This document shows positions 8,430-17,682 of a stretch of 64,000 bases of DNA, one piece after another. The position numbers and the translations under genes are program-made. The notes under the pieces are model-generated. The model was not told where the DNA came from and made no database searches. It worked only from the letters and a program-made list of their open reading frames with translations. Position 1 is the first letter of the stretch; each line of letters opens with the position of its first letter. Source of the DNA: Chloroflexota bacterium (GTDB taxonomy: Bacteria; Chloroflexota; Anaerolineae; Aggregatilineales; J027); NCBI GenBank assembly GCA_013112715.1, contig JABFGB010000006.1, positions 167,674-231,673 of the forward strand. The letters are read 5' to 3'.

Positions 8430-9464
8430 TTAATGGACGGGCGAATAGACGCCTGCCAATCCAAGAATTTTGACCGCAATAAGGTTTCCATTTTCGAGAC
8501 GACCCGTGAGGGTGATCGCCGGGTCTGCATGAGACGTTTTGACCACCGCTAGACCGATGTGTTTGGCTGGATGATTCAATGACGGCACACTGGCGACACT
8601 GGTTAACGTGCCGACTGACTTCCCCTCAGTGTCTGTCAAAGTTGTTCCGGTGGGTAGGGGTGCTTCCAGTTCGACCCTGACCAGCATTTTGGCTAATTTC
8701 CCACGACTTTCCATCCGAGCGATAATTTCCTGACCGATATAGCAGCCTTTATGAAAACTCACCGCATCCCATAGTCCTAACTCTAAGGGGATATATTCTT
8801 CCGTGAGTTCGTGGCCTGTTTCAGGTAATCCGGCTTCAATCCGCAACGCCTCCATCACCTCGGCAGTAGTCTCCATGACGTGATGCTCGGCTAATTGCAG
8901 TTTGAAATTTTCCAAAATCCCCGGTGTGCCAATCACCCAAAAACCATTCCCTGCCAACCCCGGTACTCGTATCAACAGGGTTTTATCATTAGGCTTGGAT
9001 TCATCAAGGCTCGTTTCTATAAAATGATACCCGGGCAGTGTCTCTGCACCTGACCACCATTGACCAACCAGTGCCGCGCTGTACGCCCCAAAAATGCCGA
9101 TGTGCCCAAGTTCCTGACTGACATCTTTGGATTGGAAACGGTCATTAAAAAACACATTGCGCTGTAGCCATCCACGAATTTGATCAGTTTTACCTCGGTT
9201 GGTAATCATCAATGCCTGTTCGCCTCGATTGAGTACCACCACGCAATCTACAATCCGACCTATTGCCGTAGTGAATACCGTCGCGCACCCTTCACCCACT
9301 TGGAGCTTGAGGGTATCGTTGGTTGAAAGCCGATGGATTAAATCGAGGCGGTCACGATCCATGCAGATGACCCGTCCCTTATCACTGAGGTCGGCCCAAA
9401 CCGCGTGGGTGTGGGCAGTGTGAATCATTTCTATCAGCGTGTTGTTGACTGCTGCATTGTTCAT
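8430..9464 (-). CDS. ygfZ: YgfZ/GcvT-family folate-binding protein (Fe-S cluster/tRNA modification)
   Basis: A 344-residue protein of the YgfZ family, a relative of the glycine-cleavage T protein that binds folate and supports certain iron-sulphur enzymes such as MiaB. The signature KGCYIGQEIIARMESRGK, with its conserved cysteine at about residue 240, is present and distinguishes YgfZ from true GcvT. The N-terminal block with RVICMDRDRLDLIHRLSTND also fits. Its start codon overlaps the stop of the upstream DinB-like gene by 4 bases (ATGA), indicating translational coupling. Confidence 0.88.
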   Translation of the reverse strand: MNNAAVNNTLIEMIHTAHTHAVWADLSDKGRVICMDRDRLDLIHRLSTNDTLKLQVGEGCATVFTTAIGRIVDCVVVLNRGEQALMITNRGKTDQIRGWLQRNVFFNDRFQSKDVSQELGHIGIFGAYSAALVGQWWSGAETLPGYHFIETSLDESKPNDKTLLIRVPGLAGNGFWVIGTPGILENFKLQLAEHHVMETTAEVMEALRIEAGLPETGHELTEEYIPLELGLWDAVSFHKGCYIGQEIIARMESRGKLAKMLVRVELEAPLPTGTTLTDTEGKSVGTLTSVASVPSLNHPAKHIGLAVVKTSHADPAITLTGRLENGNLIAVKILGLAGVYSPVH

Positions 9465-9970
9465 TCGTCAGAATCCTCGCCCATCTCATCTGCCATCGCA
9501 TTACGCCAACTCACAATATCCTCGGCGTGCTCTTCTTCATGCCAGATGGCGTTTTCATAAATCAGATAGGATAGCGGCTCGCCCTCCATCCAAGCAAAAG
9601 CCCGATTGTCATCAAGGGTTTTGTCATCTAATGCCTTGATCGCTTCTACTAGATATTTGGCAACCCCTTGAAAATCATCCCAAATCACATCCAACCCGCG
9701 TCCGGCATTGTTGTGATACTGTTCCTCATTCCATTCATCAATATCTTCAATCGTGGCAACGGCAGGAGCACCTTTTTTCTTGTTTTCGACATGTACTAAG
9801 CCTGTAATGAGTTCGGATTCCCAAGCTGTCAAATGCGCCAAAACATCTTTGACCGACCAATAGCCGACAGCCCCCGGCATCAGCATTTCATCTTCCGACA
9901 ATCCGTCAATCGCACGCATAAATTTGGCGCGGGCACGCTCGTATGCGGCGATGATATTTAGTTTTGGCAC
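9461..9970 (-). CDS. DinB/DfsB-like four-helix-bundle protein
   Basis: A 169-residue protein resembling the DinB/ClbS-DfsB superfamily, a fold that often carries a metal bound by three histidines and serves thiol-dependent transfer or damage protection. Visible candidate ligands are the histidine of SVKDVLAHLTAWE and the pair in WHEEEHAEDI. The very acidic C-terminus (DEMGEDSDE) overlaps the start of ygfZ by 4 bases. It is the first gene of a likely three-gene unit with ygfZ and the membrane protein. The biochemical role is unknown. Confidence 0.75.
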   Translation of the reverse strand: MPKLNIIAAYERARAKFMRAIDGLSEDEMLMPGAVGYWSVKDVLAHLTAWESELITGLVHVENKKKGAPAVATIEDIDEWNEEQYHNNAGRGLDVIWDDFQGVAKYLVEAIKALDDKTLDDNRAFAWMEGEPLSYLIYENAIWHEEEHAEDIVSWRNAMADEMGEDSDE

Positions 9971-10060
9971 GTTTGGGCTTGCTCCTAATTATAAAAGCGT
10001 TTCTTGGTTATTATAGCAGTCTAAACCGCGCCTTGAGATGATGAGAATTGCCAACAATCT

Positions 10061-10783
10061 ATGACGGTAATTGTATTGCATCTGATCTTTATAGGGTTAA
10101 TTTTGGGGCTACCCTTTACCCTGATTCAAATTTTGCACCATCGCTATCATGTGGGCTACCCCCTGTTGGTAGTTGGCATGATGACGTTCACTCTCTCATT
10201 CTTTATACGAACAGCGCTGCTCTGGGTTTTGCAAAATAGCCCCTTGGTCAATTCTCCCTTGATTGAGGCCACCTTGGTTGGATTGATTATTGGTTTTGTA
10301 GATATTGGCACGGTGACGTTCGGCTACGCACGGTTGGCCCGCACTACCCTCTATCGTCCTCAAGCCGTTATGATTGGGATTGGTCACGCCCTGCCCGAAA
10401 TGATTTTTGTGGGATTGTGGGTCGTGTGGGTCGTATTGGGCTTGGCAAAACAAGGGGCGGCCCCGGTTGGCCTCTCCAAAGTGGGGGTAAACGCTATCGG
10501 GGAAATGATCAGTACCCTTGCACCGCTGGCTTTACATATCACCTTGTCGTGGCTCGTGTTACAAACATTTCTGCGTAATGAGGCGGCATGGCTTTTTCAG
10601 GGGATTTTATGGTGCGCGATGGTGTTTGGTACGGAGACTTTGTTATATCGCGGCAGCACCCAACCGGAGCAGGTCGTGAGTATTTGGTGGGTGCTGGTAA
10701 CACTCATCAATGCAATGATTTTATGGCGTATCAAGCCGCCATTTGTGTGGCAGGCTGAAAATCAGGGTTCGGCGGTGACGTAG
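10061..10783 (+). CDS. Seven/eight-helix membrane protein, possibly YhfC-like
   Basis: A 240-residue, almost entirely hydrophobic protein with about seven predicted transmembrane helices. The segment GIGHALPEMIFVGLW resembles the GHGxxE block of YhfC-type membrane proteins, which belong to a proposed intramembrane protease superfamily, but the similarity is short. The start at 10061 has no clear ribosome-binding site. The gene is divergent from the DinB-like gene, and its last 22 bases overlap the convergent comEA gene. Function inferred only at fold level. Confidence 0.6.
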   Translation: MTVIVLHLIFIGLILGLPFTLIQILHHRYHVGYPLLVVGMMTFTLSFFIRTALLWVLQNSPLVNSPLIEATLVGLIIGFVDIGTVTFGYARLARTTLYRPQAVMIGIGHALPEMIFVGLWVVWVVLGLAKQGAAPVGLSKVGVNAIGEMISTLAPLALHITLSWLVLQTFLRNEAAWLFQGILWCAMVFGTETLLYRGSTQPEQVVSIWWVLVTLINAMILWRIKPPFVWQAENQGSAVT

Positions 10784-11364
10784 GCTCGAATATCATCTAA
10801 TGTGCCCTCGCCGATGCCTTGCACCTCTAACAACTCATCAATACTTTCAAATGGCCCATTGGCATTGCGATAATCAATAATTGCTTGGGCCGTGGTTGGG
10901 CCAATTCCCGGTAAAGTATCGAGTTCTTCAAGTGTGGCTTCGTTGATATTGACAATACGTGGCGCATTGGGCGTTGGCAGGGCATTCCCCTCGCTAGTTT
11001 CTCCTTCGGCTGGAAGGGTCGGCACAAAAATCTGATCACCGTCCTGTAAACGTTGGGCCAGATTGACCGCGTTCAAATCAGCATTTTCCAATGCTCCCCC
11101 GGCGGCAGCAATCGCATCTTCGACCCGACTGCCGACTGGCAAACTTAGGCGGGATTGCGGGTTTTGCACCGCTCCGGTCACATAAATTTCTAAAGGCGCA
11201 GGCGTTGCAGTCGGTAAATCGGTTGCTGTCGGCTGGGGCGGGATAATTTCAACAGTAGTATGTTTGGGTTCGCGGAGTAGGTAAATGCCACCCGCAACAA
11301 ACAATGCCACCACGAAAATAAGAGTAATAATTGGGCTATAGGGGGAGCGCTGGGATTTTTCCAT
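10762..11364 (-). CDS. comEA: ComEA-like DNA-binding protein (SLBB + helix-hairpin-helix)
   Basis: A 200-residue protein with one N-terminal membrane anchor (about residues 11-30), a Thr/Pro linker, an SLBB domain (about residues 56-110, IYVTGAVQNPQSRLSLPVGS) and a C-terminal double helix-hairpin-helix (LDTLPGIGPTTAQAIIDYR and LLEVQGIGEGTLDDIRAY). This is the standard ComEA layout: a cell-surface DNA receptor feeding the ComEC channel in natural transformation. comEC is not in this window. The 3' end overlaps the convergent membrane gene by 22 bases. Confidence 0.9.
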   Translation of the reverse strand: MEKSQRSPYSPIITLIFVVALFVAGGIYLLREPKHTTVEIIPPQPTATDLPTATPAPLEIYVTGAVQNPQSRLSLPVGSRVEDAIAAAGGALENADLNAVNLAQRLQDGDQIFVPTLPAEGETSEGNALPTPNAPRIVNINEATLEELDTLPGIGPTTAQAIIDYRNANGPFESIDELLEVQGIGEGTLDDIRAYVTAEP

Positions 11365-11771
11365 AAAAATTGCCTATTTAAATCATCTGATGATTATATG
11401 TATTCAATTTTACCAACATCTATAGGTTATTCACAAATGAAGGGTAAATTCTTTAGTTGTGCGCTTAAACAAAGTTCATTTGATGCGGTTTGTGACTTTT
11501 GACGAAATATTTCACAAGCAATTGGTCACTTCAAACAATGATTAAACGCTTACCTACGTGGTATCTTGAGAGTACCTCCTAAACTCTAGCTCTACCGCTT
11601 ACTTCTGCTGGTGAATGGTTGACATCCCCTTACTTATATCGTTAACTCGTTCACCAGCGGGGCGGAATTTTTTCCGAATGACCCCCTTCTCTCCCAAACT
11701 TCATAGAGATGAACCCCAAAACGGTACGCATATTTGCCTACCGTGTGATGATCTATCAGATGGTCAATTGA
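11365..11771. other. 407-base intergenic region without a supportable gene
   Basis: No convincing ORF, tRNA or rRNA is seen; a 73-codon plus-strand ORF at 11615 lacks a ribosome site and runs into the phosphoesterase gene antisense. The first 200 bases are AT-rich and should contain the comEA promoter. A long-loop inverted repeat is listed separately. Confidence 0.6.
11607..11658. repeat. 9-bp inverted repeat with 34-base loop
   Basis: GCTGGTGAA at 11607-11615 and TTCACCAGC at 11650-11658 are perfect reverse complements. The loop contains TTGACA and GTTAAC. No T-run follows, so it is not a typical terminator. It may be an operator pair or part of a small RNA. Confidence 0.4.
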
Positions 11772-12932
11772 TTAGGGCAGCATCAAATTTGCCAAACCCG
11801 TCAGTGCGCCAATTTCTTGAAGTGCAGTTGGCATAGGGTATGGACTGTGGGTTGTGGCTGGCAGTGAGGCCATGATGTTGATTTTGGAAAGGATTTCACC
11901 CAGATCACCACTTTGATAAATCTTGCGGTTTAGGTGATAGGGGGCCAGCGATTTTTCAGTAACCTCTTTTGGCTTATCCCAACGAATGAGCCGAATCTCA
12001 CCCCGGTCAATTTCCAGTGCTGTAATCCCATTGGTATGAACACACGACCCCTCGTTCATATAATAGGGCACATTGTCCAACGACTGGTCGTTGGGTTTTT
12101 CATCATCAAAAATTTGGATGACTTGATGAATTTGCTCAATTACAGGTGGCAACAGACGACACATATTCGCATCACTGGTGTGTTCTTGATAATGGACTAA
12201 CCATTCCTGCACTGCCCGCAGCAAATAGAGTTTGGACAGTGGACGGAACACAGGACGATGGGTATGGCCTGCAATGACCATTGTGCGATTTTCTTTGCCC
12301 CACTCCTGCAAATGCCGAGCGCGGTTGCACAAAATGAGGTTGTTGTCGGCGGCGATATTCAATTTCCATTTGGTGGCGTGTTGGATATGTCGCCAGCCAT
12401 GCCGCACAATCTGACGACTGAACCATGCTCGACGATCTGCGTGTGGGTCGCCTTGATGTCCATGTGTGATAAACAGTCGCTCACCTAGCATCACCCCTGA
12501 ATAGACATTAATCGGGCCAAGTATGGGACGGAGGTGGCGATTCACTTTTTGGGGGTCGGCCCAATCATCATCGTGATTGCCATAAATCCGCATATAGTAG
12601 GCTTCACCGAGGTTGGCATAGTCGCGCTCAACCGCAAACGCTGTGCTTTCATGGGCCGCGATGACATTCGAAAACTTACTTTTCCAACATTCTTCAATAT
12701 CGCCATTCAACACAAGGCGGTAATCATTGTCCATGTAGTAGCGCAGGGCATTGATATAGAGTTCAGAATTTTGGAGAAAGTCGTCGCTGATGGGTGTGCC
12801 ATCGCCTTTATGCACGTCACTAAGGATGACATAGCGATCACGGGCGATTTGATAATCGGTTATTCGCAACGCACTCTTTTGGGCAGCATCTAGAGACTTA
12901 AAGGTATGAGCGCGTTCGTTGGTTTTGAACAT
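11772..12932 (-). CDS. Calcineurin-like metallophosphoesterase
   Basis: A 386-residue cytoplasmic phosphoesterase. All five two-metal motifs are visible: SDVHKGDG, NGDIEECW, YGNHDDDW, ITHGHQGD and AGHTHRPV. The middle of the protein, between GNHD and GH, is short, and the C-terminal ~150 residues are not recognisable. The set of motifs recalls LpxH-like UDP-diacylglucosamine hydrolases, but no lipid A genes are seen, so the substrate is open. The start has AGGA four bases before the ATG. It follows the glycosyltransferase gene, but a strong terminator lies between them. Confidence 0.85.
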   Translation of the reverse strand: MFKTNERAHTFKSLDAAQKSALRITDYQIARDRYVILSDVHKGDGTPISDDFLQNSELYINALRYYMDNDYRLVLNGDIEECWKSKFSNVIAAHESTAFAVERDYANLGEAYYMRIYGNHDDDWADPQKVNRHLRPILGPINVYSGVMLGERLFITHGHQGDPHADRRAWFSRQIVRHGWRHIQHATKWKLNIAADNNLILCNRARHLQEWGKENRTMVIAGHTHRPVFRPLSKLYLLRAVQEWLVHYQEHTSDANMCRLLPPVIEQIHQVIQIFDDEKPNDQSLDNVPYYMNEGSCVHTNGITALEIDRGEIRLIRWDKPKEVTEKSLAPYHLNRKIYQSGDLGEILSKINIMASLPATTHSPYPMPTALQEIGALTGLANLMLP

Positions 12933-12955
12933 ATTATCCTGATCCTATATTCGGC

Positions 12956-12981
12956 AAAAAATCGGTCAACACTTTGACCGA
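12956..12981 (-). terminator. Rho-independent terminator after the GT4 gene
   Basis: On the minus strand a perfect 8-bp stem (TCGGTCAA/TTGACCGA) with a 4-base loop is followed by six T. It begins six bases after the stop of the glycosyltransferase gene. Confidence 0.9.
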
Positions 12982-12986
12982 CTAAG

Positions 12987-14336
12987 CTACGCATTGAAGT
13001 CCGGGTGCTGGGGAAAGGACCGCCAGCGTGCCAAATTGGGCATGATAACGGGCGGCAGTGCCAACCTTGTGGGTTTTGGAGAGCGATACAAACCGTTAAG
13101 TCGTTCATTCAGGGCTACCGCTTCCGTATAATACCCCTCAAGTTGGCCCATAATGGTTTCCCACGGGCGTTGCTCTGCAAATTGGCGGGCGTTGATTGCC
13201 ATTTGCCGACGTAGTTCTGGAAAATCTCTCAATCGCTGAACAGCATTAACGAAAGATTGAGAATCGCTACTACAAGTATACCCGGTTTTATTCTGAATTA
13301 CTAGTTCTGCGACTCCACCTTCGTTGATTACGATAGAAGGTAGCCCCGAAGCCATCGCTTCCTGAACCACCTGTCCGAAGGTTTCGTTCGGCCCTGTAAA
13401 AGTAAAAACATCGGCACTGGCATAAGCACGCGACAAATCCTCACCGACTTGATAGCCCATAAAATAGGTATCCGTCCCGGTGAAGAGACTTTCCAGTTCC
13501 TCACGCATCGCCCCATCGCCAATAATGGTGAGCGCCACTCCCGGCAGTTTGGCGACTTCGAGCAGCAAGTCCACCCGCTTTTCGTAGGCCAATCGCCCAA
13601 CATACAAACAACTCAGGGAGTTCGGGTCACGGCCATTTAACAACCGTTCACGCCCTTCTGAAGAGCGATGATTAGGGTTAAAACGCCCACCATCTACCCC
13701 CCGTCCCCAGATTCGCAGGCGACGATACCCCCAGTCATGAAGCTGGCGTAGGGTATATTGGGATGGCACCAGTGTCAAGTGGGAGCGATTGTGCAGGGTA
13801 CGCAGCCAGTCGCGCAGGCCCTTGCCTAAGATATTCAATCCATAGTGTTCGGTGTAACCCGGCAAATCGGTTTGATAGTTGGCGATCACCGGAATTTTAC
13901 GGTTGAGTCCTCCCACCAGACCGTTGACCCCCAAGAGGGCAGGGCTGAATAGATGAATTAAATCCGGTTGAAATTCATCTAACAGCCTGCCAACCCCGGG
14001 ATTGGGCATCAGTCCGACCCGTGTCTCTGGCGCAAACGGCATCCCGAATGACCGCAGCGGAACAACCCGGCTCGAACTGACCTGTGTAGGGGCGAAATCT
14101 GGCGCAAAAACCATCACTTCGCGCCCGGTTTTTTCAAGATATTGTAGGGTGAGATAAGCCGATTTTGATACCCCATCTAATTTGGGCAAAAAGGCTTCGG
14201 CAAAAATGGCAACCCGTTTGACGGGGGCGATCTGTGGCCCGGTATTGGGTAACTGAATGGATTCGCCCCCAAAAAGCCGACCTTCTCCTACTGATTCCAA
14301 TTCCTTACGAATTTCATTTAGCCGTTGGATGGACAT
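12987..14336 (-). CDS. Glycosyltransferase family 4
   Basis: A 449-residue GT-B-fold retaining glycosyltransferase of family GT4. The N-terminal acceptor domain begins at about residue 40 with RVAIFAEAFLPKLDGVSKSA, the pattern of the MgtA/SQD2-like alpha-mannosyl and sulfoquinovosyl transferases. The donor domain carries LYVGRLAYEKRVDLLLE and the E-x7-E block ETFGQVVQEAMASGLPSIV. Likely substrates are a nucleotide sugar and a membrane glycolipid, which would fit a membrane rich in glycolipids, but this is inference. Monocistronic with its own terminator. Confidence 0.85.
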   Translation of the reverse strand: MSIQRLNEIRKELESVGEGRLFGGESIQLPNTGPQIAPVKRVAIFAEAFLPKLDGVSKSAYLTLQYLEKTGREVMVFAPDFAPTQVSSSRVVPLRSFGMPFAPETRVGLMPNPGVGRLLDEFQPDLIHLFSPALLGVNGLVGGLNRKIPVIANYQTDLPGYTEHYGLNILGKGLRDWLRTLHNRSHLTLVPSQYTLRQLHDWGYRRLRIWGRGVDGGRFNPNHRSSEGRERLLNGRDPNSLSCLYVGRLAYEKRVDLLLEVAKLPGVALTIIGDGAMREELESLFTGTDTYFMGYQVGEDLSRAYASADVFTFTGPNETFGQVVQEAMASGLPSIVINEGGVAELVIQNKTGYTCSSDSQSFVNAVQRLRDFPELRRQMAINARQFAEQRPWETIMGQLEGYYTEAVALNERLNGLYRSPKPTRLALPPVIMPNLARWRSFPQHPDFNA

Positions 14337-14527
14337 CTGGTTGTTTGCCTTTGCCCAATAACTCTCTTAGACATCTTCTTACTAGGGTAACGCCGTTGGG
14401 TTAAGTAACAACCTCTATCTTTTCAAAAGTTTATAAGATTTCGGTTAATTAATTTTCACCGCAAGCTGAGTGAGGATTTGCCGTTCTCAATGCGTACAAC
14501 ATCAACAAGACGAATGCATTTAGGATG

Positions 14528-14536
14528 TGGTATACT
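14528..14536 (+). promoter_or_regulatory. Extended -10 promoter of gatA
   Basis: TGGTATACT (TGn plus TATACT, -10 at 14531-14536) lies 49 bases before the gatA start. No good -35 box is seen. Confidence 0.55.
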
Positions 14537-14584
14537 GGCAAAAGTATGCCTTTTAATATTTCCTCAATGATTCTGGAATAGCTT

Positions 14585-16045
14585 ATGTCTATAGACCTGA
14601 CGACTTTAAGCATTGTGGAAGCCCGCGCTGGACTACGCAGCGGTCAATTTTCCGCGATTGATCTGACCCAAAGTTATCTGAATCGAATCAAGGCCTTAAA
14701 TCAAACCGTCAAGGCCTATTTGCGCGTTACCGAAGCGCAAGCCCTTGAATCCGCACAGACTGCCGATCAAGCTATCCAAAATGGCAAAGATGGGGCACTG
14801 CTGGGGATTCCATTGGCGATTAAAGATGTGTTGAGCACAACGGGTGTCGAAACGACCTGCGGTTCAAAAATCCTCGCGGGCTACACCCCCCCCTTTAATG
14901 CGACGGCGGTGCAACGATTATTCGACGCGGGCGTGATTATGCTCGGCAAGACCAACACCGACGAATTTGCCATGGGGTCGTCCACCGAAAACTCCGGCTA
15001 TTTTACGACCCGTAACCCTTGGGACACGGAACGTGTACCGGGCGGGTCGAGTGGTGGGAGTGCGGCTGCGGTGTCGGCTCGGCTCGCTGCTGGCGGATTG
15101 GGTACAGATACGGGCGGGAGTGTGCGTCAACCTGCTGCTTTGTGCGGTGTCGTTGCAATAAAGCCCTCCTATGGGCGTGTTTCCCGCTATGGCCTCATCG
15201 CGTTTGCCTCATCGCTCGATTCCGTAGGGGCGTTTGGCCGCACGGTTCAAGATGTCGGCCTGATCCTCGGTGTGATGGCCGGGCATGACCCCAAAGACAG
15301 CACCAGTATGAATGTGCCTGTACCTGATTATATGGCAACCATTGGGCAAGGGGTCAAAGGATTACGGGTCGGCGTCCCCAAAGAATATTTTATTGATGGG
15401 ATGCAGCCCGCCACTGAAAAAGCGGTACGGGCCGCGATTGCTCAATTGGAAGCGATGGGCGCGGACATCCGTGAAATCAGCCTACCTCACACCCGCTATG
15501 CCCTTTCGACTTATTATCTAATCGCCCCCGCCGAAGCCTCGGCCAACCTTGCCCGGTTCGACAGTGTGCGTTACGGTCTGCGGAAAACACAAGGGGATTT
15601 GTGGGATACCTATAAGACCACACGCGGCGAAGGTTTTGGGCCAGAAGTCAAACGCCGTATTATGTTGGGAACGTATGCGCTCTCGGCGGGCTATTACGAT
15701 GCCTATTATCTCAAAGCTCAAAAAGTGCGAACCCTGATTAAGCAGGATTTTGAAAAAGCCTTTGAACAGGTGGATGTCATCGCCTCGCCTGTCGCGCCAA
15801 GCACCGCCTTCAAAATTGGTGAAAAAGCCGATGACCCACTGCAAATGTATCTGAGTGACGTATTTACCCTGCCTGCCAGCCTTGCCGGGATTTGTGGCCT
15901 ATCTTTGCCATGTGGGTTTGACGAGAGTAATCTGCCAATCGGGTTGCAGTTGATGGGGCCGTTTATGCGTGAGGATGTGGTGCTGCGTGTGGGCCATGTC
16001 TATGAACAGGCTACCAAATGGCACATGCGCCAACCCGCTCTGTAA
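14585..16045 (+). CDS. gatA: Glutamyl-tRNA(Gln)/aspartyl-tRNA(Asn) amidotransferase subunit A
   Basis: A 486-residue amidase-signature enzyme with the usual GatA length. It releases ammonia from glutamine for transamidation of misacylated tRNA together with GatB and GatC. The Lys-Ser-Ser triad is visible: lysine in PLAIKDVLST, serine in GTDTGGSVRQPAALCG and the glycine/serine-rich signature VPGGSSGGSAAAVSARLAAGG. The family block NTDEFAMGSSTENSGY is conserved. gatB and gatC are not adjacent. The next gene, a sugar nucleotidyltransferase, begins 36 bases downstream and may be co-transcribed. Confidence 0.95.
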   Translation: MSIDLTTLSIVEARAGLRSGQFSAIDLTQSYLNRIKALNQTVKAYLRVTEAQALESAQTADQAIQNGKDGALLGIPLAIKDVLSTTGVETTCGSKILAGYTPPFNATAVQRLFDAGVIMLGKTNTDEFAMGSSTENSGYFTTRNPWDTERVPGGSSGGSAAAVSARLAAGGLGTDTGGSVRQPAALCGVVAIKPSYGRVSRYGLIAFASSLDSVGAFGRTVQDVGLILGVMAGHDPKDSTSMNVPVPDYMATIGQGVKGLRVGVPKEYFIDGMQPATEKAVRAAIAQLEAMGADIREISLPHTRYALSTYYLIAPAEASANLARFDSVRYGLRKTQGDLWDTYKTTRGEGFGPEVKRRIMLGTYALSAGYYDAYYLKAQKVRTLIKQDFEKAFEQVDVIASPVAPSTAFKIGEKADDPLQMYLSDVFTLPASLAGICGLSLPCGFDESNLPIGLQLMGPFMREDVVLRVGHVYEQATKWHMRQPAL

Positions 16046-16081
16046 TTATTGACTTAAGCAATCAAAACCGGAGAAAATTTG

Positions 16082-17077
16082 ATGAAGGTTGTCATCCCTC
16101 TTGCTGGATATGGCACACGCCTCCGTCCTCATACCTATACCCGCCCCAAGCCGCTGATTAACATCGCAGGTAAGCCTGTGCTGGGCCATTTGCTGGATAA
16201 ACTCAGCACGCTTGACATCAGCGAATATATTTTCATTGTGGGGTATCTGGGTGACCAGATTGAAGAATATATCACAGAGCATCAACACGTGCCTGCCAAA
16301 TATGTCGTGCAGCAGGAAATGTTGGGGCAATCCCACGCGATTTATTTGGCGCGTGAACACCTGACCACAGACGAACCGGTATTTGTAGTGTTTGGCGACC
16401 ATATTTTCGAGACGAATTTCGACCTCATCAAAGATGGTAAACATGAGGCCGTGATCTATGTCAAAGAGGTGGATGACCCTCAACGCTATGGGGTGGTAAT
16501 GTTAGATAACAACCGTCATATCGTGAAAGTGGTCGAAAAAGCGGCGCAACCCCCTACCAATCTAGCCGTCATTGGTCTGTATTACATCAACAGCGGACGC
16601 AAGTTGATTGACGCAATTGATCGTCAAATCAAAGACAACAAAAAGACCAAAAATGAATATTATATTGCCGATGCCCTGCAAAATCTGATTGACAGTGGCA
16701 TGAAATTTGATATCGAAGCCGTTTCAGATTGGTTGGACTGTGGCAGCCCTGAATTGGTATTAGAAGCGAACCGCTATTTGCTCAGTCAGGGGGGCAAAGA
16801 CAACAGCCATCAACTCCATTTCGATAATGTCATTGTCATTCCTCCCGTCCGCATTGATCCCTCCTGTCGAATTCAAAATTCCGTCGTCGGGCCATATGTG
16901 AGCATTGCGGCGGGCTGCAAGATTGAATGGAGCATCGTGCGGGATTCCATCGTGGGCGAGGATGCCGAAATCCAAAATACGCTGCTGGAATCCAGCCTTG
17001 TGGGACAAGATGCTTTTGTCAAAGGGCAGTTTACCTCCTTTAATGTAGGCGATTCATCCAGCGTGCGCTTTTCGTGA
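16082..17077 (+). CDS. Sugar-phosphate nucleotidyltransferase with beta-helix tail
   Basis: A 331-residue enzyme of the glucose-1-phosphate nucleotidyltransferase family, making NDP-sugars. The N-terminal Rossmann-like catalytic domain opens with VVIPLAGYGTRLRPHTYTRP followed by KPLINIAGKPVLGH, the GxGTRL-KP signature; FGDHIFETNFDLI supplies the metal-binding aspartate. After SDWLDCGSPELVLEANRYL, a short left-handed beta-helix (about residues 255-325) follows. The ATG at 16082 is preceded by GGAGAAAA; an in-frame TTG three bases earlier is less likely. The product sugar (glucose, mannose or other) cannot be decided here. Confidence 0.88.
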   Translation: MKVVIPLAGYGTRLRPHTYTRPKPLINIAGKPVLGHLLDKLSTLDISEYIFIVGYLGDQIEEYITEHQHVPAKYVVQQEMLGQSHAIYLAREHLTTDEPVFVVFGDHIFETNFDLIKDGKHEAVIYVKEVDDPQRYGVVMLDNNRHIVKVVEKAAQPPTNLAVIGLYYINSGRKLIDAIDRQIKDNKKTKNEYYIADALQNLIDSGMKFDIEAVSDWLDCGSPELVLEANRYLLSQGGKDNSHQLHFDNVIVIPPVRIDPSCRIQNSVVGPYVSIAAGCKIEWSIVRDSIVGEDAEIQNTLLESSLVGQDAFVKGQFTSFNVGDSSSVRFS

Positions 17078-17106
17078 AATGAAATAATGGACCCAAGGGG
17101 GTTGCG

Positions 17107-17676
17107 ATGCGAAATCTTTGTAGACGAAAAGTGATCCTGATGATCTACTGCGTCATGATGCCTATCTTGTTGGCGTGCAGCCTCCCTTCAATGTTCCAAA
17201 CGGAATCGGCTTCGGGCGGTTCCAATTCTGTCCTATCTGATGAAGAAATCCAAGCGATTGTTGATGACTATCGAACATGGATGCGGCTGAACGAAGAGCC
17301 ATTTAATGTTTCAGCTACGTTATGGGCCTTGTGTCGTTTGCCCTCTGCTGAGGAAGAGGCCTATCTGGATAGCCCACACGCGGAATATTACATCAATGTC
17401 TATGTCAATGAGTTGGGGTGGAATGTCATTACCCAAGAAGGGCCACGCACTTTCCCGGTTGGTACAGTGATCGTAAAAGAAAAACTCGCTACGCTGGAAG
17501 GTGAAGTGCGTAACGAGTTGGGTATCATGGTGAAAAACGACTCATCCGAATGGCAATATCTTTACTGGGATGATGGCACATTCTATCAATCCCCGGATGA
17601 GGTCGGGCATTGTGCGGAGTGCCACAGCGCCGAAACCGAAGGGGATTCGGTATTTTGGCCCCTATCTCCCCAATAG
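17107..17676 (+). CDS. Cytochrome P460-like haem lipoprotein
   Basis: A 189-residue exported protein. The signal peptide ends in a lipobox (LLAC, modified cysteine at residue 24). The mature part resembles the cytochrome P460 family: FPVGTVIVKEKLA, LGIMVKNDSSEWQYLYWDD and a C-terminal haem-c site CAECH (Cys169, Cys172, His173). P460 proteins bind one c-type haem, in characterised members crosslinked to a lysine, and act on hydroxylamine/NO or as periplasmic electron carriers. Lysines sit in the expected block (VIVKEK), but a crosslink cannot be inferred. The gene lies 29 bases after the nucleotidyltransferase, with no obvious functional link, and converges on hsp20. Confidence 0.78.
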   Translation: MRNLCRRKVILMIYCVMMPILLACSLPSMFQTESASGGSNSVLSDEEIQAIVDDYRTWMRLNEEPFNVSATLWALCRLPSAEEEAYLDSPHAEYYINVYVNELGWNVITQEGPRTFPVGTVIVKEKLATLEGEVRNELGIMVKNDSSEWQYLYWDDGTFYQSPDEVGHCAECHSAETEGDSVFWPLSPQ

Positions 17677-17682
17677 GCCTCT

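Noticed and set aside
11772..12932. Metallophosphoesterase as LpxH of lipid A synthesis
   Set aside because: Motifs are shared by the wider superfamily and no other lipid A gene is seen.
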